From: SHZI01 sp963698405
GTDB lineage: Bacteria > Pseudomonadota > Gammaproteobacteria > Steroidobacterales > GCA-2729495
Assembly (NCBI GenBank): GCA_963698405.1
Contig: CAVOQT010000008.1
Location: 62,001 to 126,000, forward strand
DNA: 64,000 nt
Direction of reading: 5' to 3'
The notes under the pieces were generated by a model. It saw only the letters and a program-made list of their open reading frames with translations. It did not search any database and was not told where the DNA came from. Position 1 is the first letter of the stretch. Every line of letters starts with the position of its first letter. Position numbers and translations under genes: made by a program. This document shows, in pieces, positions 17,553 through 27,128 of this stretch.

Positions 17553-17825
17553 CTACGGTGATCTGCTGGCCCCTATCCGGCAGCGCCGGCGTCTGAGTTC
17601 CCGGTACAGGGTGTGCGTGTCGAGATCGACCCCACCGGGCCAGACGATCAGGCTGCGGCTGCGATCGATGCGCAGCTTCCGGAACTCGTTGATATTGCGC
17701 AGCGTGTCGAGCGACCACGGCGCCAGCTGTTCTTCGAGGTCAATGGCGCCTTCAGTGCCATCGGCGTAGGTGAGCCATAGCTGATAACGTTCCAGGGGCC
17801 AGGCAGCGATGAGTCGGGAAATCAT
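17553..17825 (-). CDS. DUF2442 domain protein
   Basis: A 90-residue protein with the DUF2442 pattern: YQLWLTYADGTEGAIDLE, then LRNINEFRKLRID and the conserved IVWPGGVDLDTHTLYRE near the end. Members are small and often found beside DUF4160 proteins in toxin-antitoxin-like pairs; no DUF4160 partner is seen here. It lies 24 bases upstream of the cupin and may be co-transcribed. The region upstream is a REP cluster, so any promoter must lie inside or very near it. Confidence 0.7.
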   Translation of the reverse strand: MISRLIAAWPLERYQLWLTYADGTEGAIDLEEQLAPWSLDTLRNINEFRKLRIDRSRSLIVWPGGVDLDTHTLYRELRRRRCRIGASRSP

Positions 17826-17894
17826 GCCGACAGATCCTGCGCTGCGACGCTGACCTCAACAAGTTGCCAATCCTGTAGAAGCGCGCGCTTTTGC

Positions 17895-17994
17895 CGTAGG
17901 AGCGGCTGGTAGGAGCGGCTTCAGCCGCGATCCCATGTCGCGATCAAGAATCGCTGAAGCCGTTCCCACAGCAAAAGCCGCTCCTACGACTTTT
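17895..17994. repeat. REP/BIME cluster, GTAGGAGCGGCT family
   Basis: Several copies of a REP-like palindrome (GGAGCGGCTTCAGCCGCGAT) in both orientations. The outer arms CGTAGGAGCGGCT (from 17895) and its complement AGCCGCTCCTACG (to 17989) pair perfectly over 13 bases. Related copies lie at 48288, 56236, 56271 and 57121. The TAG stop of the nucleotidase gene (complement of 17984-17986) lies inside the GTAGGAG end of the repeat. Together with DUF2442 upstream sequence it fills the 158-base gap 17826-17983. Confidence 0.85.
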
Positions 17995-18583
17995 CGCGCC
18001 AGTGCGCGACGCGCTCGCGTACCAGTGCCTCGATTTCGTCCCAGTCGGTCGCGCGCGGCGGCGCGAGATCACGATTGGTTGAATTCACCACCACGATGGT
18101 TTCGTGACCGGTGGCGCGTAATGACCTGATGTTGTCGGGGCTGTCTTCCAGATACAGATCGGCACCGACGGCCGCCTTGTCGCGCATGAAGCACAGATCC
18201 CAGTAGGGAATGCCGTGCCGTTCCAGCCAGTCGGTGGTTTGCCGGATCGCTTCCTTGTGAAACCAGTGGATGTACAGGCGGTGGGTGATGATCCGGATGC
18301 GTAGCTCCGGAATAGTGTCCAGCCGGCGCAGTGCTGCTGGTGCACCGGTAACCGGGGGCAGCCGGGCGAACAGCTCGCGTTCCTTCACGGCGAAGCGATG
18401 CAGCGCATCGTAGCCGCCGGCGGCTTCCAGCCCCCATTCGCCGAAGCCGTAGCTGATGTCATCGGTCAGCTGGTGCTCGGCGATGCCCAGCCATTCGGCC
18501 GCGACCGGCTTCAGCCCGCGCGCAAAATCCGCGACCACGCCATCGAGGTCCACGCCGAGTACGAATTGGCGCTCCATGCTCAT
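17984..18583 (-). CDS. 5'(3')-deoxyribonucleotidase-like HAD hydrolase (NT5C type)
   Basis: A 199-residue HAD protein. The nucleophile motif is VDLDGVVADF (Asp12, Asp14), followed by IRIITHRL (motif II Thr) and DLYLEDSPDNI (motif IV acidic pair). The spacing and the FHKEAIRQTTDWLERHGIPYWDLCFMRDK segment match the NT5C/YqfW-like nucleotidases that dephosphorylate pyrimidine deoxynucleotides, a housekeeping role in nucleotide pools. Start at Met1 or Met3 (MERQF) is equally possible. The gene follows ppiC by 16 bases, and its stop codon lies in a REP element, so the native C-terminus may have been altered by repeat insertion. Confidence 0.82.
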   Translation of the reverse strand: MSMERQFVLGVDLDGVVADFARGLKPVAAEWLGIAEHQLTDDISYGFGEWGLEAAGGYDALHRFAVKERELFARLPPVTGAPAALRRLDTIPELRIRIITHRLYIHWFHKEAIRQTTDWLERHGIPYWDLCFMRDKAAVGADLYLEDSPDNIRSLRATGHETIVVVNSTNRDLAPPRATDWDEIEALVRERVAHWREKS

Positions 18584-18599
18584 GTCTGGCGGTCGCTCA

Positions 18600-18881
18600 T
18601 CAGGCCGTACGTTGCGTGATTTCGATCAGGTGGTAGCCGAACTGCGTTTGTATCGGTCCATGCACCTTGCCGAGCTCGGCGCTGAATACCACCTGGTCGA
18701 ACTCCTTGACCATCTGTCCCGGCCTGAATTCACCGAGATCGCCGCCCTGTTGTCCTGAGGGACAGTTCGAGTGTTCGCGGGCGACGTCGGCAAAGTCTTC
18801 GCCGGCTTCGATACGGGTCTTCAGTGCTTCGCAGCTGCTTTTGTCGTCAACGAGGATGTGACGGGCGCTGGCTTTGGCCAT
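18600..18881 (-). CDS. ppiC: parvulin-type peptidyl-prolyl cis-trans isomerase
   Basis: A 93-residue free-standing parvulin, the same size as E. coli PpiC (Par10). Motifs: ARHILV at the N-terminus, a CPSGQQGGDLGEF loop, and FGYHLIEI at the end, which place the two active-site His residues. It accelerates prolyl isomerisation in the cytoplasm; no signal peptide is present. AAGGAGA eight bases before the ATG fixes the start. The gene is divergent from the fimT operon, with about 200 bases between the two start codons. Confidence 0.95.
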   Translation of the reverse strand: MAKASARHILVDDKSSCEALKTRIEAGEDFADVAREHSNCPSGQQGGDLGEFRPGQMVKEFDQVVFSAELGKVHGPIQTQFGYHLIEITQRTA

Positions 18882-19080
18882 GGTTTCAGTCTCCTTGCAT
18901 CAGGGGCGGGCAAGGCTAGCACGTCCTTTGTACATAAGGGACAAGCGGTCGTGTCCACCGATGGGCGGTTGTAACACAATGAAAAATATGGATTTTTCTG
19001 CAAAAAGCGGAAGTGCGTCACGGTCTGTGCGGGCCTCAATCGCCATAGTTGCGTCCATCTGGATGAGGTGGAGATCACGA

Positions 19081-19638
19081 GTGTCAGCTTCCTGCCTGCA
19101 CATACAGCGCACCGGCCTGATCACAGGCAACCGGGGCATGACGGCGATCGAGCTGCTCGCTGCGCTGTCCATCGTTGCCATTCTCAGCGCCATGGCAATC
19201 CCGGCCTTTCGCGATTTTTTGCAGAACAACCGCGCCGCAGAGCAGAGCAATGCGCTGGTCGGTGCGCTGGCGCTGGCGCGCAACGAAGCGGTGACGCGCG
19301 GTATCCCGGTTTCGGTTTGCGCGAGCACGGATGGTGAAAGCTGCGATGTTGCCAACACCGTGTGGACACCGGGCTGGATCGTGTTTAGCGATGCCGCAGG
19401 CACTCTGGGTACGGTTGATGATGACGATACCGTATTGCGCGCGCTGCCGGCTCTCTCGGGTGGGGCCACGCTCAGCAGTGATGCGAACTTCATTTCCTAT
19501 AACCCCAGCGGTTTTCTGAATGGCGCTGAGGTGTCTTTCCAGCTGTCTGTTCCCGATTGCACGGGTAACCACAATCGCGAGATCGTCATCAATCCGCAGG
19601 GACGTGCGACCCTGACATACACCGCGTGTGCGACATGA
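19081..19638 (+). CDS. fimT: minor pseudopilin FimT/FimU (GspH family)
   Basis: I place the start at GTG 19081 because GGAG lies 7 bases upstream; this gives 185 residues with a 19-residue leader before the prepilin peptidase site G/MTAIEL. Then follow the hydrophobic helix with Glu5 and a GspH-like globular domain with cysteines near the C-terminus. Minor pilins prime assembly of the type IV pilus tip in the inner membrane and periplasm. First gene of the fimT-pilVWXY1Y2E operon; its TGA overlaps an ATG in the pilV frame. Unlike most genes downstream, its reading frame is intact. Confidence 0.9.
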   Translation: MSASCLHIQRTGLITGNRGMTAIELLAALSIVAILSAMAIPAFRDFLQNNRAAEQSNALVGALALARNEAVTRGIPVSVCASTDGESCDVANTVWTPGWIVFSDAAGTLGTVDDDDTVLRALPALSGGATLSSDANFISYNPSGFLNGAEVSFQLSVPDCTGNHNREIVINPQGRATLTYTACAT

Positions 19639-19652
19639 ACGGAGCTCGTAGC

Positions 19653-20097
19653 GTGAAAACTGCACACCGGTTCCACCGGCAGTCTGGCGTCACCCTGATC
19701 GAGGTCTTGATCACGGTCGTGCTGGTATCCATCGGTTTGCTCGGCCTCGCCGGTCTGCAGCTGACCAGCGTGCGCAACAGCAGCAGTTCGAATGAACGCT
19801 TTATCGCCACCACGCTTGCCCAGGACATCCTTGAACGCATGCGCGCCAATCGTGCCCGTGCCATTGGCAAGGTCTACAACCTCGCCATGGGTGCTGCTCC
19901 AGCGGGTGACCCCGTGGAAAAGGCTGATCTGGACACATGGAACGACTGCCCTCGATGACGCTCTGCCGCTTGGCCAGGGTTCGATCAATGTGGATGACGA
20001 CAACGTCGCCACGATCACGGTGCAGTGGACGGATGCCTCGGACATGAATGCCGATGACAGTCGTGCCATGTCCCTCGTGCTGAGCACAACGCTATGA
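19653..20097 (+). pseudogene. pilV: type IV pilus minor pilin PilV, one frameshift
   Basis: The likely start is GTG 19653 (GGAG 8 bases upstream), giving VKTAHRFHRQSG then the pilin helix VTLIEVLITVVLV with Glu5. The frame breaks near 19948: TGCCCTCGATGACG needs one C removed to continue into DDALPLGQGSINVDDDN, which then runs to the stop at 20095-20097. The ATG of pilW overlaps that stop (ATGA), supporting the downstream frame as real. Corrected length about 147 residues, normal for PilV. One extra base is the whole defect, so sequencing error is likely. Confidence 0.85.
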
Positions 20098-21125
20098 AAA
20101 GAGCCATGAACAAATCAGCTGTACCGGCTTCGGCAGGAATCCGGCGCCAGCGCGGTATCGGTCTGGTCGAGATCATGATCGCCATGACGCTGGGCATCAT
20201 CGTCACTGGTGCGGTGGTGCAGATCTACCTGAGCAGCAAGCGTCAGAACGACATGCAGGGCGGACTCACCGGCCGTCAGGAAGTGTCGCGCTATGCCACG
20301 CAGCTGATCCAGCGGGATTTGCAGATGGCAGGTTTCCGCGGTTGCCTTCGCGACCTTGGCAACGTCATCAACACACTCGACAATCCGGATGACTTTCTCA
20401 ATGACTACGCGACGCATGTCCAGGGCTATGAAGATGGCGCCGGTCTGCCCGACGAAATCACCACCGGCGGTAACGACGTGGTTGCCAATACCGATGTACT
20501 GGTAATCCGCACTGTTGACGACCCGAACCTGCAGCTCACTGCCAACATGGTGACCAGTTCCAGCGATCCGGTGACGGTGCCGGGCCTCGATCCCGATGTA
20601 CCGACGACTCCGGCGACCGGCGACATCATGCTGGTCACTGACTGCGGTGGTTCGGCGATTTTCGAGGTTACCGGCTTTGATGAAGGTACCGGGGCCATTG
20701 CCCACGGCGGAAAGAACCTGGTCCGCCGCTACACTGCCGGCGCACAGCTTTTCACGCTGCGCACCACCACCTACTTCATACGCAATAACGCGGCCGGTGT
20801 CCCGGGTCTCTGGCGGCGCATCGGTGATGGTGATCCGCAGGAACTCGCCGAAGGCGTCGAGAGCATGCAGATTCTGTATGGCGAAGACACCGGTGGTGGT
20901 GACCAGGCACCCAACGTGTACCGGACCGCCAATGATGTCGCCAACTGGGACAACGTGGTCAGCGTCCAGGTGGCCCTGCTGGTTTCCAGTGTGCGGGAGA
21001 ACGTCGCCGACGCCGATCCGCGCACCTTCGTGCTGCTTGAGGAAGACGCGGTCGGCCCGTTTGACGACGGCCGTCTGCGCCAGATTGTGAGTTTCACCGT
21101 GGCCATGAGAAACCGACTGTCATGA
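20094..21125 (+). CDS. pilW: type IV pilus minor pilin PilW
   Basis: A 343-residue intact PilW. The leader MKRAMNKSAVPASAGIRRQRG precedes the cleavage site and the helix IGLVEIMIAMTLGIIVTGAVV. The large C-terminal domain has the usual FRGCL disulphide region and ends with a VSVQVALLVSSVRENVAD stretch typical of PilW. It works with FimU/PilV/PilX and PilY1 in a tip complex. The start overlaps the pilV stop by 4 bases, and its own stop overlaps the pilX ATG at 21122. Its intact frame between two broken neighbours is notable. Confidence 0.92.
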   Translation: MKRAMNKSAVPASAGIRRQRGIGLVEIMIAMTLGIIVTGAVVQIYLSSKRQNDMQGGLTGRQEVSRYATQLIQRDLQMAGFRGCLRDLGNVINTLDNPDDFLNDYATHVQGYEDGAGLPDEITTGGNDVVANTDVLVIRTVDDPNLQLTANMVTSSSDPVTVPGLDPDVPTTPATGDIMLVTDCGGSAIFEVTGFDEGTGAIAHGGKNLVRRYTAGAQLFTLRTTTYFIRNNAAGVPGLWRRIGDGDPQELAEGVESMQILYGEDTGGGDQAPNVYRTANDVANWDNVVSVQVALLVSSVRENVADADPRTFVLLEEDAVGPFDDGRLRQIVSFTVAMRNRLS

Positions 21126-21677
21126 ACATGCAATCAGGCTTCAGGAACTCCCTGGTCAGCCCGGGACGCCCCGCCCAGCGCGGAGCCGCAATGGTCATCG
21201 CACTGGTCATGCTGCTGGTGCTGACTCTGCTCGCTACGGCCAGTGCCCGCATGACGCTGCTCGAAGAGCGCATGACCGGCAATACCCAGGACCGCAACGT
21301 GGCTTTTCAGGCCGCAGAGGCGGCACTGCGCTTCGGTGAACAGATCGCACAGGCGTCCGAGGTGCCCGTATTCGGCGGTGCCAATGCGGGGCTCTACAAG
21401 CCGGCTGATCCCGATGACGCGCCGGTCTGGGAAGCCCTGGACTGGAAGAATTCCGCTGCTGTGCATGCCGACGCCGATCTGGATGTCGGTGGTCGAAGAT
21501 CTTGGCGGCGCAAATGCCGATTACATCGTCGAGCAGTTGCCGCGCGTGCCTACGCCGGGCGAGAGCCTGGCCGCCGACACCACGGTAGACGAAGCAGCTT
21601 TTTATCGCGTCACGGCGCGCGGTGTGGGTATGGCGGGTAACGCCACGGTCACCCTGCAGACCACGTTCAAGCGCTGA
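21122..21677 (+). pseudogene. pilX: type IV pilus assembly protein PilX, one frameshift
   Basis: N-terminal RGAAMVIALVMLLVLTLLA and MTLLEERMTGNTQDRNVAFQ are the PilX_N signature. After DADLD the frame must skip one base near 21482 to reach VVEDLGGANADYIVEQLP and run to the stop at 21675-21677. Corrected length about 184 residues, normal for PilX. PilX helps pilus assembly and surface interactions in other species. It overlaps pilW by four bases and is followed by pilY1 after 32 bases. Confidence 0.85.
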
Positions 21678-21709
21678 TGCGACACAGAATGAGCCATTGG
21701 AGGCACGAT

Positions 21710-24700
21710 ATGCGTAGTTCTCTCCGGACCGGGATGTCCACTTTTCTTGCCGGCTTCCTGCTGACCATGAGCCAGGCCGGCAATGCAGTCGACATTGCTG
21801 AAATACCCCTGTTCATCGCGGCCGGCGTCACGCCGAACGTCATGCTGGTGGTCGACAACTCGGGCAGCATGAACAGCATCATCTGGGCTGCATACGACCC
21901 CGAGGCTGAGACCGGCTTCGACTCCACGCAGCTCTATCCGGACTGGAGCCCGATGATCGACCATGACTGCAACCCCGGTAGCGCGCTGCGCGAAGCCTGG
22001 TCGCCGACGGACGGCAATGTCTATTATTCAACGCTGACCAACAGCAGGTACCGGGGCACCTGCGGCGGCAGCACGAACACCGCACCCACCTGCGCAGCGG
22101 GCACGGTGCGCGGCCGGAATGCCGCCGGTACGACAACGAAATGCCTGGTCCTGCCGGATCCGGTGAGCGGAGGCAATACCCGCTATCAGGGCAACTATCT
22201 CAACTATCTGTTCGAGACCTATGCCGGCGGTACCAATCTGACCGGCGGACAGATTCCGAATGACCTACCGCATGACCGTGGCGCGCAATGTTGCGACCGA
22301 TGTGGTCAACGACAATTCCAATCTGCGCCTTGGGCTGACCCGCTTCAATACCGATGCCGGTGGCCGGGTCATCCAGAACTGCGGTGCGAGCACGACTGAC
22401 CTCAATGCTTCGATTGCCGCCCTGACTGCCACCACCTGGACGCCGCTGGCCGAGACCCTGTACGAGGTGACGCGCTATTTCCGCGGCATTGAGCAGCCAG
22501 TACAACGACGAAGTGGAGTACGAAAGCCCGATCCAGTATCGCTGCCAGAAAAGCTTCGTGATCGTCATCACCGACGGTTATCCGACTCAGGACGAAACTT
22601 TCCCGGACAACGATGCCGCGGATGTATCTGACGCCAGCCGCTCGCTGCCGAACTGGGACGGTAAACCAGGTCTGGCGATCCGCCTACGCTGGCCTCCGAT
22701 TATCCGAACTTTCCGCAGTATTCCGACGGTTTCGTGACCGGTGCCTCGACCGATGAGGGTGATTCACTGTATCTCGACGATATTGCAAAGTTTGCCTACG
22801 ACATCGACATGCGCACCGGGCTCGATGAAACCGGCAAGAGCTTCGATGAAGGTGAATTTGCCAAACAGAACCTCGTCACCTACACGATCGGCTTTACAGC
22901 CGAGAACCAGATGCTGGAAGATGCTGCCGAGTACGGCACTGGCCATCCCTATCAAGCCAACGATGAAGAAACCCTGACCATCGCCCTGCAGGCCGCGCTT
23001 GCCGATATCGGCCGGCGCACCGGTTCTGCTGCCGCTGTGGCTTCCAACTCGACGCGGCTGGGCACCGATACATTCATCTATCAGGCACGCTTCGACAAGG
23101 ACTGGGGTGGCGAGCTGCTGGCCTATCCGATCGGGCCGGATGGTAGTGTCGCCGATCTGGCAGACGAGGAAACGGTACCGAAGCTGGTTCTGGAAAATGG
23201 CAGCACGCGTACCGGCTGGAATGCAGCCAATGAGATGCCGGATGCCGCTGACCGGAACATCTATACCTACAATCCCTCGGCAGCAGCGGGTTCGCGGGGG
23301 CGCGAGTTCTTGTGGGCCAACCTGACGGCCAGCCAGCAGGCCGCACTGAACCAGCCTGTGTTCGGTGCGTCCGACAGCCAATGGTGCAAATCGCCTGCTC
23401 TATCTGCGCGGCGATCGCAGCAACGAAGCGCCAAATGGCGTCGCATTCCGGCCGCGCAGCTCGGTGCTGGGTGATATCGTGAATTCGGATCCGACCTATG
23501 TCGCTGCGCAGAACTACGGCTACGACGTACTGCCTGATGAGGAAGGCAGCTCCTATCTGACGTACCGTGAGAATATCGCGAACCGCACGCCTATCGTCTA
23601 TGTGGCGGCCAATGACGGCATGTTGCATGGCTTCGCTGCCGAGACCGGTGTGGAGTTGCTGGCCTATATGCCGAATGCGGTATATCCGGAACTCAGTGCC
23701 CTGACTGATGCGTCCTTCAATGACAATCACCGCTGATCAACGACGGTGCGCCGCGCGCCATGGACGCTTACATCGACGGCAGCTGGCGCACCATCCTGGT
23801 GGGCAGTCTCGGCGGTGGCGGCAAGGGTGTCTATGCCCTGGATGTCTCCGATCCGGACAACTTCTCCGCCAGCGATGTGATGTGGGAGTTCACCTCGGCA
23901 GATGACTCGAACATGGGCGTGGCTATTCCGAGTCCGACCATCGCGCGTCTCGCCAACGGCGAATGGGCTGCGATCGTCGCGAATGGCTACAACAGCGGCG
24001 GCAATGCGAAGCTCTTCGTGCTCGACCTGGAGACCGGCGCGATCATCCGCGAGATCGATACCGGTGTCGGTGGTGACAACGGCCTGTCCAACCCGACACC
24101 TGTGGACGTAGACGCTGACCGGATCACGGATTTCGTCTATGCCGGTGATCTCAAGGGCAATATGTGGAAGTTCGACCTGAGCAGCAGCAACCCGGCCAAC
24201 TGGGGTGTGGCTTTCGAAGCTGGCGGCGTACCGGCCCCCTTGTATACCGCCTGCAGCAGCGATCCCTGCACGGCCGGCAATCGCCAGCCGATCACCGCAC
24301 GTCCGGAGGTGGGCATCAGCCCGCCGGCCGGCTACTTCGTCTACTTCGGCACCGGACGCTACTTTGCCGACGGCGACAACGGCGTGGGGACCGGTGCCAA
24401 TACCGTCTATGCGATCCGCGACAAGAATGAAAAGGGCGCGACGACGCTCAGTCTGCCAACGCCTGGACGGTCCAATCTCGTCCAGCAGGAGGTGCTCGAC
24501 GAGCAGGACGTTAGACTTCGGCGTCTATAACACAAAGGATCCGCATTACCTCCAACAAGCCGATCACGGATGACAATGACGGCTGGTATCTGGACCTGCC
24601 GACTTTCTGGCGAGCGCCAGGTCAGCACGCCGATACTGCGCGGCGGAAAGATCATCTTCACGACGGTCATTCCCTCCGGCGACGAGTGCTCGGCGGGTGG

Positions 24701-25018
24701 TGACAGCTGGCTGATGGAACTGGATGCCTTGTCCGGATCACGGCTGGCCTCTCCGCCCTTCGACCTGAATCGCGATGGCGTCTTCGATGAAGAGGACTAT
24801 GGTGCACGTCGATGAGGATGATCCTGACAGTCCGTTGATCAACGTCAGCGGCATTGGCTACGAGCGACAACATCGTCAAGACGCCGGGCATCCTGTCCGG
24901 CTGCCCGTCCACCAAGGAGGAATGCAAGTACATGAGCGGCAGCAGCGGCAACCTCACCGATGTCAAGGAGAATGCCGGTAACCAGAAGGGCCGCCAGTCC
25001 TGGCGTGAAGTCCAGTGA
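21710..25018 (+). pseudogene. pilY1: type IV pilus tip adhesin PilY1, multiple frameshifts
   Basis: Start ATG 21710 has GGAGG at 21699-21703. The N-terminus has a signal-like segment and a von Willebrand A-type MIDAS motif DNSGS (Asp49-Ser53). The C-terminal half is the PilY1 beta-propeller, with VVYVAANDGMLHGF-like and VDADRITDFVYAGD (Ca2+ loop) segments. It ends NQKGRQSWREVQ at 25018. I need frame changes near 22258, 22490, 22663, 22690, 23378, 23732, 24510, 24545, 24593, 24800 and 24857, about 12 extra bases in all, giving about 1098 residues. No stop codons break the joined segments. PilY1 would be the Ca2+-dependent tip adhesin and mechanosensor. Confidence 0.85.
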
Positions 25019-25076
25019 GGAACCGAAACATGCAAGAACACAAGCACAGAGGCCCGGTGGCCTGGCCAAGGGGCTG

Positions 25077-25343
25077 ATGCTTGGCTCGCTGCTCGCGGCT
25101 ACAGCGTTGTTTGCCGGCGAGCCTGCGGAGCAGTTGGTGACCAGGATCGAAGCGGTCGATGTTCCGGCCCAGGAGATCCGCGCAGACGGCGTCGATTACA
25201 GCCTGTCGGGTCGCGCAACCGTGACCTGGCCGCAGGGTACGCAGCTTGCACTCGGCGAGCTCAAGCCCGGTATGCGCGTGAGGATCGGCCTCGCCAAGCC
25301 AGGCGACAGCGTGGTCGACAGCGTTGTGCTGCTGCCGGACTGA
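25077..25343 (+). CDS. PilY2-like small exported protein
   Basis: This small gene between pilY1 and pilE occupies the position of pilY2 in Pseudomonas. From ATG 25077 the product has 88 residues: a hydrophobic stretch MLGSLLAATALFAGE, then a beta-rich domain with VTRIEAVDVPAQEIRADGV and LKPGMRVRIGL. A better ribosome site (GAGGA) precedes an ATG at 25030 (MQEHKH), but that frame runs out after 15 codons; joining it would need two extra bases removed or one restored near 25055, as in neighbouring genes. The function of PilY2 is poorly known. The assignment rests mostly on position and size. Confidence 0.6.
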   Translation: MLGSLLAATALFAGEPAEQLVTRIEAVDVPAQEIRADGVDYSLSGRATVTWPQGTQLALGELKPGMRVRIGLAKPGDSVVDSVVLLPD

Positions 25344-25371
25344 ACCGGACCCGGAACAAGGAATACGTCTG

Positions 25372-25785
25372 ATGAAACCCAGAATGAGCGGCTTCACACT
25401 GGTCGAACTGCTGATCGTGATGGTGATCGCCAGCATCCTGATGATGGTCGCTGTGCCGAGCTACCGGCAGAGCGTCATCAAGAGCCGCCGGGCTGATGCG
25501 CGGGTCGCGCTCAACGATGTCGCGCAGCGCCTCGAACGCTGCTACACGCAGTTTGGTGCCTACGATGCGGCTGGACTGCAGTATCGCTGATGGCGACGAG
25601 GTGGCCTCAAAAGAAGGTTTTTACCTGGTGACGGTTACCATTGAAGATGTCGATGACGTGGGACATACAGCCTGAGTGCCGCCCCCCAGGGTGCGCAGGC
25701 TGACGATACCGATTGCGAGAATCTGGAGGTCGATGCGCTCGGCAACCATTCAGCAACGGGCGACAATACCGCCCATTGCTGGTAA
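25372..25785 (+). pseudogene. pilE: type IV pilin PilE, frameshifted
   Basis: Start ATG 25372 has AAGGA 9 bases upstream. MKPRMSG is followed by the classic FTLVELLIVMVIASILMMVAVP with Glu5. The frame breaks near 25588 (one extra base) and near 25661 (two extra Gs), after which YSLSAAPQGAQADDTDCENL and the terminal NTAHCW* read well, with the pilin disulphide Cys pair. Corrected product about 136 residues. It is the last gene of the minor-pilin operon and converges on the RidA gene. Confidence 0.85.
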
Positions 25786-25811
25786 GGCGATTCGCCAGCA
25801 GTCCGGCACAC

Positions 25812-26201
25812 TCAGTCGGGGATGACCGCGTCGGCCTCGATCTCCACCAGTATCTCCGGGCTGATCAGTCTGGCGACTTCCACCATCGCGGTGGCCGGGC
25901 GAATCTCGCCGAACACTTCGCCATGGGCGCGGCCCACGTCTTCCCAGCGGCTGATGTCGGTCATGTAGATACGGGTGCGCACCACATGCTCTGGCCGTGC
26001 GCCGACAGCTTCGAGTGCGGCAGTGATGTTTTTCAGGATCTGCTGCGTCTGTGCATGGGGATCGCCGGCACCGACGATGTTGCCGTCAGCACCCGATGCA
26101 GTGGTGCCCGAAACGTAAACAAACTGCCCGGTACGTACAGCGCGCGAATAACCGATGACCGGTTCCCACTTGCTGCCGCTTGAGTGGTTGATGCGCTTCA
26201 T
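25812..26201 (-). CDS. RidA/YjgF/Rid family protein
   Basis: A 129-residue Rid protein from ATG 26201 (AGAGG 5 bases upstream). Conserved pieces: GQFVYVSGTTA near residues 25-35, QTQQILKNITAALEAVGA, and VRTRIYMTD with the Arg that binds carboxylate ligands in RidA (about Arg75-77). The C-terminal IEADAVIPD replaces the usual VEIECIAV ending. RidA hydrolyses reactive enamine/imine intermediates from PLP enzymes; other subgroups have degradative roles. Whether this is RidA proper or Rid4-7 cannot be settled by eye. It lies 19 bases after uppP on the same strand. Confidence 0.88.
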   Translation of the reverse strand: MKRINHSSGSKWEPVIGYSRAVRTGQFVYVSGTTASGADGNIVGAGDPHAQTQQILKNITAALEAVGARPEHVVRTRIYMTDISRWEDVGRAHGEVFGEIRPATAMVEVARLISPEILVEIEADAVIPD

Positions 26202-26220
26202 ATGAACCTCTGTGGTGTCT

Positions 26221-27043
26221 TCAGGCTGACCAGTTGACGAGACCGCTGTACGCGGTCGTGAGCACGATGATGCCGAATACGATCCGGTACCAGGCGAAGA
26301 TCGTGAAATCGTGCGAAACGATGTAGCGCAGCAGCCAGCGTACACACAGGAATGCCGACACAAACGCCGCAACCAGACCGACGCTGAACAGGCCGATATC
26401 GCCGCTATCCAGCAGTGCGCGGTTCTTCCAGGCGTCCCAGATGCCGGCAGCGACCAGGGTGGGTACCGCCAGGAAGAACGAAAACTCGGTTGCGGCACGT
26501 CGCGACAGGCCGAACAGCATGCCGCCGATGATCGTCGCGCCGGAGCGCGAGGTGCCCGGAATCAGGGCAAAACACTGGGCGCAGCCGACCAGCAGGGCAT
26601 CGCGCCAGCTCATGTCATCGACTTCGACCACCCGTATGCGGTGCTGGCGCTTCTCGGCCCAGAGAATCACGAAACCACCGACGATGAAGGCGATGGCGAC
26701 GGGTACCGGCTTGAACAGCACCGCCTTGATGGTAGCTGCCGAAGAGCAGGCCCATGATCGCGGCCGGCATGAAGGCCACCAGCAGCTTGACGATAAAGCG
26801 CTGGGCGGCCGCGTCGCTGAACATGCCGCCCAGTACGTGCGCGAAGCGCAGCCGGTATTCCCAGACGATGGCCAGCATGGCGCCGGTCTGGATCACGATC
26901 TCGAAGATCTGGCCCTTGCCGTCGTTGAAGCCGAGCAGGTCGGCCGCCAGGATCAGGTGGCCGGTAGAGGAGATCGGCAGGAATTCAGTCAGCCCTTCGA
27001 CGATGCCGAGAATGAGGGCCTTGAGGAGGAGGGTGGAATCCAT
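26221..27043 (-). pseudogene. uppP: undecaprenyl-diphosphatase UppP/BacA, one frameshift
   Basis: The N-terminal part has GIVEGLTEFLPISSTGHL, the hallmark of BacA/UppP, and the C-terminal part has the second motif LIPGTSRSGATIIGG, with membrane helices throughout. The two lie in different frames that join near 26731 by removing one C (TACC to TAC), giving 273 residues, the normal length. UppP recycles undecaprenyl pyrophosphate to the lipid carrier used for peptidoglycan and O-antigen and confers bacitracin resistance. Such a gene is rarely lost, which favours a sequence error. Confidence 0.9.
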
Positions 27044-27076
27044 CCGCCCATGGTACTAAATCAGCCCGGGCGGGTT

Positions 27077-27116
27077 GGGGGTCAGGCCACAAATTTCAGC
27101 TTGTGACCTGACCCCC
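27077..27116. repeat. REP-like palindrome GGGGGTCAGG/CCTGACCCCC
   Basis: Arms at 27077-27092 and 27101-27116 pair over 16 bases with one mismatch (GGGGGTCAGGCCACAA against TTGTGACCTGACCCCC). It sits in the 85-base gap between the end of nirS and the start of uppP and may terminate nirS transcripts. The GGTCAGGTCACAA type of palindrome is widespread as a repeat in proteobacteria, from general knowledge. Only one copy was noticed in this window. Confidence 0.8.
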
Positions 27117-27128
27117 GGTTTACCGAAC

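Noticed and set aside
21710..25018. Programmed ribosomal frameshifting in pilY1
   Set aside because: Eleven-plus shifts at unrelated sites without slippery heptamers make programmed events implausible.
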